Shown one piece after another: positions 1-5,384 of a DNA stretch of 5,384 nt (within the stretch, counting starts at the first letter, position 1; each line of letters begins with the position of its first letter). The DNA comes from Desulfobacteraceae bacterium (GTDB taxonomy: Bacteria > Desulfobacterota > Desulfobacteria > Desulfobacterales > Desulfobacteraceae): contig WFQS01000152.1 in NCBI GenBank assembly GCA_015486915.1, positions 1 through 5,384 on the forward strand, read 5' to 3'. The translations under genes were made by a program, and so were the position numbers. The notes under the pieces are model-generated. The model was not told where the DNA came from and did no database searches. It saw nothing but the letters and a program-made list of their open reading frames with translations.

Positions 1-1
1 C

Positions 2-235
2 AGTTCAAGAGAGTCTCTGCCAATTCTTATTGCACAGTCTCTTCCCGGGGTGACACTTAATTTTTTATAGATACCGCCCCAGGAACTGCCCCGCAGAACA
101 GGCTCAATTTATTTTCAGATTGATCACCATGGAAAACAGTGGGATCATGTAAAGAACGGTAATAATTTAGCACTGTACTGGGACAGGGCGCCCGATGATT
201 TCAAGGTTGAACTCATGGTTGTGAGGAGGCATTAG
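2..235 (+). CDS. tssK: TssK (T6SS baseplate protein), 3' end only, interrupted by an in-frame TAG
   Basis: TssK (ImpJ/VasE family) is the trimeric cytoplasmic adaptor that links the T6SS baseplate to the TssL/TssM membrane complex. Only the C-terminus is in the window. In one frame, codons 2-67 read a segment containing AQSLPGVTLNFL, and codons 71-232 read IPPQELPRRTGSIYFQID, then a W-D-H-V-K stretch, LALYW, and a final VELMVVRRH before TAG at 233-235. This matches the family pattern as I recall it: LPG-x-x-L, a PP pair, I/L-P, Y-F-x-I/L-D, then a W, then L-A-L/I-Y. The two halves are in the same frame but separated by TAG at 68-70, so no indel is needed to explain it. The only ATG after that TAG (214-216) is too late to restart the domain. 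Its place directly before tssL supports the call. The gene may be a pseudogene, may carry a sequencing error, or may be read through; the 5' part lies outside the window. Confidence 0.85.
68..70 (+). other. In-frame amber (TAG) codon inside tssK
   Basis: The codon falls between LPGVTLNFL and IPPQELP in the conserved TssK C-terminal region, at or next to the position where many homologues carry a proline or another residue before the PP pair. Reading on both sides is in one frame and looks family-like. The context is TTA-TAG-ATA. Possible causes are a nonsense mutation, a base-call error, or decoding as an amino acid (suppressor tRNA or pyrrolysine). The sequence alone does not choose among them. 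Confidence 0.85.
223..229 (+). promoter_or_regulatory. Ribosome binding site of tssL
   Basis: GAGGAGG lies 9 bases before the ATG at 239, inside the last codons of tssK. It is a strong purine-rich Shine-Dalgarno sequence and fixes the tssL start. Its location within the tssK reading frame suggests that tssL translation follows, or is coupled to, termination of tssK at 233-235. Confidence 0.75.
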
Positions 236-238
236 AGA

Positions 239-913
239 ATGAGACTTTCAGACTGCTTTACAGATATTATAACCTATACGATCCTGCTCCAGAAAAATAA
301 TGGTTTAAAACAGATATCATTTGACCAGGCAAGTTCCGATATGGACAGACTGAACAGGGACAGTGAGTTTCTGTTTGAAAAAAGCGGGGTGGCAAGACAA
401 GATTTTGATCTTGCAAGATTTGCTGTTTTCGCCTGGGTTGACGAGACAATTATGGGAGGTTCATGGGAGGGGAAAAATCAATGGCAGGGGGAGCAGCTTC
501 AGCTCAAATATTTTCAAACTTCCGATGCAGGAGAACTTTTTTTCCGGAAACTCAACACCATTGGTTCCCATCAAAATCATGTAAGGGAAATTTATTATAT
601 CTGCCTTGCCCTTGGTTTTACAGGGCAATACTGTAACCAGGGGGACGATATACTGCTTGATCAGCTGAAAATATCAAATTTAAAACTGTTAACAGGAAGT
701 TCCATGGACCTGCCCGCCATGGATCAATTAAAACTTTTTCCCGAGTCCTATGTTATTGATCATGACTCTTCATCTTCAGCCACAGGGAAAAAATTTTCAA
801 TATTTACGCTAATGGCCTTTCTTTTGCCAGTTGGATTGTATGGAGTGATGTTTTTAATTTACAGATTTGTTTTAAATAATATCGGAAACACTTTAATAGG
901 CAGGATACCATAA
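239..913 (+). CDS. tssL: TssL / DotU-family T6SS inner-membrane protein
   Basis: TssL (DotU, IcmH, ImpK) is a tail-anchored inner-membrane protein. It partners TssM in the T6SS membrane complex and presents a cytoplasmic domain to the baseplate protein TssK. The 224-residue product has the DotU hallmarks: an N-terminal helix starting LSDCFTDIITY, FAVFAWVDE at residues 61-69, SWEG at 75-78, the LKYFQTSDAGELFF segment at about 89-102, and YYICLALGFTGQY at 119-131. A single hydrophobic segment at about 187-210 is the C-terminal membrane anchor, followed by a short tail. There is no C-terminal OmpA/peptidoglycan-binding extension, so this is the short form of the family. The start is ATG, preceded by GAGGAGG. 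It begins one codon after the tssK stop and its TAA directly abuts the tssM ATG. Nothing looks truncated. Confidence 0.96.
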   Translation: MRLSDCFTDIITYTILLQKNNGLKQISFDQASSDMDRLNRDSEFLFEKSGVARQDFDLARFAVFAWVDETIMGGSWEGKNQWQGEQLQLKYFQTSDAGELFFRKLNTIGSHQNHVREIYYICLALGFTGQYCNQGDDILLDQLKISNLKLLTGSSMDLPAMDQLKLFPESYVIDHDSSSSATGKKFSIFTLMAFLLPVGLYGVMFLIYRFVLNNIGNTLIGRIP

Positions 914-3900
914 ATGAAAAAATGGTTTATCATTATATTTAAAATTTTCATGATCATCGCTTTTTTAGCTTTTATCGGAATAGCTGTTTTTGCAGGAGTT
1001 GTTCTCGCTAAATGGCCTTTATGGGTATGTTTTTTCATTGCGGCCGGAATAATTGGAATTTTTCTCGGCGTACTTTTTCTGCGTAAACTGTTTTTAAGGA
1101 GAAGGGAGCAAAGATTTGTAAATCAGATCATTGAGCAGGACAGCGCTTCGCTGAAGTCCGCCGATCAAAAAGGCAGGGAAGTCGCCCGTGAAATGCAGGC
1201 AAAATGGAAAGATGCAATGACTTCCCTGAAAAAATCTCATTTGAAAAGCCAGGGTAATCCTCTGTATGTCCTTCCATGGTATATGATTATCGGAAAGAGC
1301 GGAACCGGAAAAACAACGGCCATTAAGAGTGCAAAACTCTCATCTTCCTTTGCCGAGGTGACAAGTGTATCGGGTATTTCAGGTACAAGAAACTGCGACT
1401 GGTGGTTTTTTGAACAGGCAATTTTAATTGATACTGCAGGGCGTTATGCAGTTCCGGTGGATGAGGACAAGGACAGGGATGAATGGCAGAATTTTTTAGG
1501 GCTGCTTGCAAAATACAGAAAAAAAGAACCGCTTAACGGGCTTATTGTAACGGTATCTGCTGATTCATTAAATAATATGGATAACGAAGGGCTTGAAAAT
1601 TACGGAAAAGATATAAGAAAAAGATTAGATGAACTCATGCGGGTTCTTGATGCAAAATTTCCCGTTTATGTTATGGTGACTAAATGTGATCTTATCCAGG
1701 GCATGACTGAATTTTCCGATTGTTTCAGTGACGAAGTTTTAGGGCAGACCATGGGAATTGTTAACCATAATCTTGAAAAAAATCCAATGGAACTTGTTTC
1801 CGATTGTTTTAAAACCATGGGAGACAGGATCCGTGATATAAGATTACTTGTTCTGCAGAAACTTGACTATAAGAAAATCAGTCCGGGACTTATTCTTTTT
1901 CCCAGTGAACTTGAAAAAATCAAACAGGGGCTTAAAGCATTTGTCAAGGGAACTTTTCAGGAAAATCCGTATCAGGAAACACCTTTTTTCCGGGGAATAT
2001 ATTTCAGCAGCGGTCGTCAGGAAGGAACGCCGTTTTCTCATTTTATGAAGGATCTCGGACTGATTGGTGAAAAAGAGGTTCTGCCGGGTACCAGCAGGGG
2101 ACTTTTTTTGCACGATTTTTTTTCACGTCTTCTTCCTTCTGACCGTGGACTTTTCAAGGTGACCGAGAGGGGGGCAGCCTGGAGGAAATTAACAAGAAAT
2201 ATCGGATTTGCAGCCTGGACGGCTATTATCATTGCTTTATGCGGTGTGATGAGCTTTTCTTTTGTAAAAAATCTTAATACGATAAAAACAGCCTCTGTTC
2301 AATTTTCAGGCCATGAGATTCTTAAGGGCCAGCTGATTCCAGATATTTCCACGATGGAAAAATTCAGATCTGCCATAGAAAATGTTGAAAAGAGCAATAA
2401 CAACTGGTGGATACCGAGGCTGGGCCTTGATAAAAGTATTAAAGTTGAGTCTGAACTCAAGAAGAAATACTGCAGACTCATGGAAAAAAGATTGATAGAT
2501 CCCTTTGATAAAAAAATGGCCGACCAGATGGTCTCTTTTAACTCAGCGACTCCCGTTGACCTTGAAATAAAATATGTGGATCATCTTGTTAAAAGAATTG
2601 ATTTAATGAAGGCGAGGATTTTAAAACACCCTGTTGACGATCTTGTTAAAATGGAACAACCGAATTTCAACACCGTTGACATAGGGGCGGAAAATGATAT
2701 CGCAGGGGATGTTTTATTAAAAATCAATAATCTTTATCTTTATTATCTCCTGTGGCAGGATGACTCTCAAACCATTAACCAGAGGATGAATAATCTCCAG
2801 CAGTGGCTTGCCCATATCCTTTCCATTAAAGGCGCCAACCTGAACTGGCTTGTTTCCTGGGCAAATTCCGATCCAGCGTTAAAAGCCTATACATTAACTG
2901 ATTTCTGGGGAAATTCAACGGAGAAAACTGAACATCAGTATGTTGCACCTGGATTTACAATTAAGGGAAAAGCAAAGATTGACGGGTTTGTTACAAAAAT
3001 CGAAACAGCTTTGACTGATCCCTTGATACTGGCAGGGCAGAAACGTGATTTCCATAAATGGTATAAAAAGGCCTATCTTGCACAATGGCTTGATTTTGCA
3101 GCTGATTTTCCCAAGGGAAAAAATTATTTATCAACAAGGGAGCAATGGCAGAACATGTCTGATCTTGCCTGGCATGAAAAGGGGCCATATTTTTCTCTGC
3201 TTGATACGATGTTTAAAGAATTAAAACCTTTTTATGATCAGAAAGAGATGCCGGACTGGGCAAATTTACTGCGTGATATTAATCGCCTGTATGGTCAGGC
3301 AGCAGCAATTAAAGCCCGGAAGATAGCTTCAAGCGGTGTTATAGGGCAGGCGGCATCAAGGGTTAAATCAACATTTACAAGTAGTTCAAGGGCTTCTGAT
3401 GTAATTGGTAATAACCTAAATGCTGAAGCGATGATGAAGGCCGGCAGAATTTTTATGACATATCGTGATGCCCTGGCACAGCTCGTGCCTTCTGTTTCCT
3501 CCAACAGAGCAGCATTTGATTTTGCAGGGTCGATTTATACGGAAGACCCGGCCACAAGTACAATACCGTTTTTTATTGCTGACCGTGCAATAAAAAAATT
3601 AAGAGCTTTGCTCATATATTCAGGAAACAGGACATCTGTTATCTGGAAGATTTTAAGAGGCCCATTGGATTTCTACCAGGAATACGCTTTGAAACAGGCA
3701 GCATGCGAACTTCAGAAAAAATGGGAAAACAGTGTATTGATGGAAATTAAGGAGGTTTCGGACAAGCAGAAACTCAACTCTCTTCTGCTCGGCCCTGACG
3801 GGTTTGTAACGAAGTTTTTAAAAGGACCTGGTAAACCTTTTATTAAAAGAGGCCTGAAAAAAGGATTTTATCCTGTTAGAGTGAATAAGAAAGGAATGGC

Positions 3901-4405
3901 ATTCAATCCGTATTTTTTCAAATTTCTCACAAGGGGGGTTACAACAGCCTCAAGGCCTTCAAAGAAAAGCTACAATGTAAAAATAAGCGGTTATCCCACA
4001 GGCGCCAATGATGGCGCCAGGTTCCAGCCACATGCCACCCTGCTTGAAATGGTATGTTCAGAAGGTACAACAACGCTTGAGAATCTTAACTATCCGGTGA
4101 GAACTGTTTTTACATGGTCTCCCGGGAAAGATTGTGAAATAATTTTTAAAATTAAGATTGCAAATCTTGTTTTGACAAAAAAATATCAGGGTTCACTTGC
4201 TTTCCCAAAATTTTTAAAAGCTTTTCCCAACGGGGAACACAGGTTCACGCCTTCTGATTTTCCAGATCATGAAGATGATTTGAATCAAATGGGAGTCAAA
4301 TTTATTAAAGTAAAATATAAATTTAAAGGGAAAAGATCTGTTGTAGGTTTATTAAGCAGAACTACGGGTAAAACACCCATGGAGATCGTTAAATGCTGGG
4401 AATAG
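914..4405 (+). CDS. tssM: TssM / IcmF-family T6SS inner-membrane protein
   Basis: TssM (IcmF, ImpL, VasK) spans the inner membrane and periplasm, contacting TssL and the outer-membrane lipoprotein TssJ to form the trans-envelope channel. The 1163-residue product is full length for the family. Two hydrophobic segments (about 5-31 and 36-57) are followed by a cytoplasmic GTPase-like domain: Walker A GKSGTGKT at 127-134, DTAGRY at 173-178, and TKCD at 256-259. Family blocks FFRGIYFSSGRQEGTP (358-373) and LFLHDFFSRLLPSDRGL (397-413) follow. A third membrane segment at about 429-451 leads into a large, mainly helical periplasmic region that includes GPYFSLLDTMFKEL (757-770). The C-terminal domain has a W-x-PG motif near 1068-1071 and ends EIVKCWE. 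The ATG directly follows the tssL TAA, with AGGA at 902-905 as a plausible ribosome site. All nucleotide-binding motifs appear intact, so NTP binding is possible; some TssM homologues do not need it. Confidence 0.97.
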   Translation: MKKWFIIIFKIFMIIAFLAFIGIAVFAGVVLAKWPLWVCFFIAAGIIGIFLGVLFLRKLFLRRREQRFVNQIIEQDSASLKSADQKGREVAREMQAKWKDAMTSLKKSHLKSQGNPLYVLPWYMIIGKSGTGKTTAIKSAKLSSSFAEVTSVSGISGTRNCDWWFFEQAILIDTAGRYAVPVDEDKDRDEWQNFLGLLAKYRKKEPLNGLIVTVSADSLNNMDNEGLENYGKDIRKRLDELMRVLDAKFPVYVMVTKCDLIQGMTEFSDCFSDEVLGQTMGIVNHNLEKNPMELVSDCFKTMGDRIRDIRLLVLQKLDYKKISPGLILFPSELEKIKQGLKAFVKGTFQENPYQETPFFRGIYFSSGRQEGTPFSHFMKDLGLIGEKEVLPGTSRGLFLHDFFSRLLPSDRGLFKVTERGAAWRKLTRNIGFAAWTAIIIALCGVMSFSFVKNLNTIKTASVQFSGHEILKGQLIPDISTMEKFRSAIENVEKSNNNWWIPRLGLDKSIKVESELKKKYCRLMEKRLIDPFDKKMADQMVSFNSATPVDLEIKYVDHLVKRIDLMKARILKHPVDDLVKMEQPNFNTVDIGAENDIAGDVLLKINNLYLYYLLWQDDSQTINQRMNNLQQWLAHILSIKGANLNWLVSWANSDPALKAYTLTDFWGNSTEKTEHQYVAPGFTIKGKAKIDGFVTKIETALTDPLILAGQKRDFHKWYKKAYLAQWLDFAADFPKGKNYLSTREQWQNMSDLAWHEKGPYFSLLDTMFKELKPFYDQKEMPDWANLLRDINRLYGQAAAIKARKIASSGVIGQAASRVKSTFTSSSRASDVIGNNLNAEAMMKAGRIFMTYRDALAQLVPSVSSNRAAFDFAGSIYTEDPATSTIPFFIADRAIKKLRALLIYSGNRTSVIWKILRGPLDFYQEYALKQAACELQKKWENSVLMEIKEVSDKQKLNSLLLGPDGFVTKFLKGPGKPFIKRGLKKGFYPVRVNKKGMAFNPYFFKFLTRGVTTASRPSKKSYNVKISGYPTGANDGARFQPHATLLEMVCSEGTTTLENLNYPVRTVFTWSPGKDCEIIFKIKIANLVLTKKYQGSLAFPKFLKAFPNGEHRFTPSDFPDHEDDLNQMGVKFIKVKYKFKGKRSVVGLLSRTTGKTPMEIVKCWE
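4381..4395 (+). promoter_or_regulatory. tagF ribosome site and start inside tssM
   Basis: GGAG at 4381-4384 lies 8 bases before the ATG at 4393. In the tagF frame the codon immediately upstream of that ATG is TAA (4390-4392), so this is the furthest-upstream start possible. The start lies 13 bases inside the tssM gene, an overlap typical of translational coupling by terminating ribosomes. Confidence 0.7.
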
Positions 4406-5133
4406 GAAAAAATAAAAAAAAAATTCAGGTGGCAGCCCATGGAAAGCACCCTGCCTTTAACGATTATTTCAGTTTGAATATGGATTTTCCAATGGCCTCT
4501 GCCCTTGCAAGCTGGGTTGAAAAAGGAACAGGTTTAAAAAAGACTCATGATAACAGCAGTATACATGCTTTTCGATTCTGGGTCAGGGGAATAAAAAAAG
4601 GCGAGCTGATTTTCGGTGTCATAAGGGACAGCAGTGATAACATGGGGAGAGTTTATCCCCTTATAATAATGGCGAAAGTTTTTGTAAAAGACTGGGAAAA
4701 AAGATGGAATTACATTCTTTCAGGTTTTGAGACAATTTTCAGGACATTCGAGGATATTACAGCCTCCCGGTATGAAAATTTCAGAGAATTTGAAACAAGG
4801 ATGGCCAGGGTTGTTTCCCGCGAGCTTGCCAGGGTTAAAGATTCAGGAATGGAATGGCAGTATGATTATAAAACCCTTGATGAAAGATCCCGGTTGTCTG
4901 GAATTATGCTGGCATGGTTTAATGAAAACAGTGTAAATAAAGCGATGACCATTCAGGTAGCTGCACTTTCTGACTGGTTTGCCTCAAATACATCACACGG
5001 GAAACCCCAGGGTGTATCTGGTAATAAAAAAGAGATTCCAGGGGCTGTTTTTTTAGGCGGGCTGCCTGATAGCCCCTGCCTGTCAATTTTTTCCAGACCT
5101 TTAAGGGCAGAGGATTTTACTAACCTTTTTTGA
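4393..5133 (+). CDS. tagF: TagF-family T6SS accessory protein (ImpM / DUF2094)
   Basis: TagF proteins are cytoplasmic T6SS accessory factors. In Pseudomonas and Agrobacterium they repress T6SS assembly after translation, through Fha-type proteins. The 246-residue product shows the family's N-terminal signature GKHPAFNDYF at 17-26 (compare G-K-x-P-x-x-x-D-x/Y-F), the middle block DSSDNMGRVYPL at 79-90 (the usual S-x-D-x-x-GR-x-FPL element), and a C-terminal block with GAVFLGGLP at 217-225 and FSRPLRAEDFTNLF at 233-246. No signal peptide or membrane segment is visible, and there is no fused PP2C phosphatase domain. It follows tssM with a 13-base overlap, an arrangement common for TagF. A run of ten A residues (4414-4423) encodes lysines 8-10 at the N-terminus and could be prone to slippage. 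The repressor role is taken from the family and is not shown here. Confidence 0.9.
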   Translation: MLGIGKNKKKIQVAAHGKHPAFNDYFSLNMDFPMASALASWVEKGTGLKKTHDNSSIHAFRFWVRGIKKGELIFGVIRDSSDNMGRVYPLIIMAKVFVKDWEKRWNYILSGFETIFRTFEDITASRYENFREFETRMARVVSRELARVKDSGMEWQYDYKTLDERSRLSGIMLAWFNENSVNKAMTIQVAALSDWFASNTSHGKPQGVSGNKKEIPGAVFLGGLPDSPCLSIFSRPLRAEDFTNLF

Positions 5134-5250
5134 TTTGATCATATGATAACCTGTTAATGATGAAGAATTGCAGAACCGGTTTTTAAAAAAAATAATCCAT
5201 CCGCATCGGAAATTTAAAAATGGTATGAATTATTAAGGATCGGAGATGAA
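5134..5250 (+). other. Intergenic region after tagF, no gene seen
   Basis: This stretch is A+T-rich and all reading frames close quickly. It holds a 10-bp perfect palindrome ATCATATGAT (5138-5147) and the self-complementary AACCGGTT (5174-5181). The latter has no loop, so neither makes a convincing rho-independent terminator for the T6SS operon. A weak sigma70-like pair is possible (TTGCAG at 5168-5173, 17 bases, AATAAT at 5191-5196), but with only 3/6 matches at -35 it is speculative. AAGGA at 5235-5239 followed after 6 bases by ATG at 5246 looks like a translation start that closes after one further codon on entering the palindromic element. Confidence 0.5.
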
Positions 5251-5382
5251 ATAAGTTGAACAGAAATAGCGCAGAATTCCGGCCCATGTACAAGGCGCAT
5301 TAAAGGTTGCATACTAAACGTATTCGGCCTTTGATGCAACGAAGTAGATGGGCCGGAAGACAAGCAATCTCGTTCAACTTAT
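5251..5382. repeat. 132-bp nested palindromic element with 11-bp terminal inverted repeats (MITE-like)
   Basis: The ends are perfect 11-bp inverted repeats: ATAAGTTGAAC at 5251-5261 and GTTCAACTTAT at 5372-5382. Inside lies a second perfect 11-bp pair, TTCCGGCCCAT (5277-5287) with ATGGGCCGGAA (5348-5358), extendable to 15 positions with one mismatch (to 5291 and from 5344). At the centre, 5297-5314 pairs with 5320-5337 over 18 positions with one mismatch and three T-G pairs, closing a five-base loop TAAAC (5315-5319). The stems are separated by unpaired internal loops (5262-5276 / 5359-5371 and 5292-5296 / 5338-5343). No protein is encoded. The layout fits a miniature inverted-repeat element or another dispersed palindromic repeat. 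A structured RNA is an alternative. Copy number and target duplication cannot be judged, because the window ends two bases later. Confidence 0.85.
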
Positions 5383-5384
5383 AA

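Noticed and set aside
71..235. A separate small gene downstream of the TAG at 70.
   Set aside because: There is no start codon or ribosome site near 71, the only in-frame ATG is at 214, and the sequence continues the TssK C-terminus in frame.
1844..2113. Open frame of 89 codons on the - strand, and several other 60-73 codon frames on both strands within tssL, tssM and tagF.
   Set aside because: They lie entirely inside genes with strong family matches, show no recognisable protein motifs, and are best explained as chance frames.
2103..2123. T7 and T8 runs inside tssM (2103-2109 and 2116-2123) as frameshift or slippage sites.
   Set aside because: The frame stays open and family-like on both sides (LFLHDFFSRLL), so there is no sign of a shift. 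The runs simply encode Phe and Leu in A+T-rich DNA.
5134..5200. Rho-independent terminator after tagF, from ATCATATGAT or AACCGGTT followed by T.
   Set aside because: The palindromes are short and lack a loop, and the T run after AACCGGTT is only a few bases before A-rich sequence. No GC-rich stem with a U tract is present.
5251..5384. Integron attC-like site: GTTGAAC and GTTCAAC at the ends resemble the R'' and R' core boxes, and the overall size is in range.
   Set aside because: Each box has a mismatch to the RYYYAAC / GTTRRRY consensus, the sequences just inside the ends (5262-5276 and 5359-5371) do not form the expected complementary L boxes, and no cassette or integrase is visible.

Overview
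The window carries part of a type VI secretion system (T6SS) operon, all on the + strand, in the order tssK (3' end only), tssL, tssM, tagF. These genes encode the baseplate-to-membrane adaptor (TssK), the two inner-membrane proteins of the membrane complex (TssL/DotU and TssM/IcmF), and TagF, an accessory protein known in other systems as a post-translational repressor. Spacing is extremely tight: tssK and tssL are separated by one codon, tssL and tssM abut, and tssM and tagF overlap by 13 bases. This points to one polycistronic mRNA with coupled translation, so the promoter must lie upstream of the window.

The DNA is fairly A+T-rich, with many A- and T-ending codons and lysine-rich proteins. 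The gene order and protein style fit a Gram-negative proteobacterium or Thermodesulfobacteriota (former Deltaproteobacteria, for example a Desulfobacterales member). This placement is an inference from general resemblance, not from a search.

Region by region: 1-235 is the last ~77 codons of tssK, in which a TAG codon (68-70) interrupts an otherwise continuous, recognisable TssK C-terminus. 239-913 is tssL, 914-4405 is tssM with intact GTPase-like motifs, and 4393-5133 is tagF. 5134-5250 is noncoding as far as can be seen. 5251-5382 is a 132-bp nested palindrome with 11-bp perfect terminal inverted repeats, which looks like a MITE-like or other dispersed palindromic element. The window ends two bases after it.

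The T6SS genes themselves are a known family. The items most worth a second look are the in-frame amber codon in tssK, the nested palindromic element and its strand-asymmetric G-T pairs, a 10-A tract at the start of tagF, and a ribosome-site-plus-ATG signal that the palindrome appears to cut off after the first codon.
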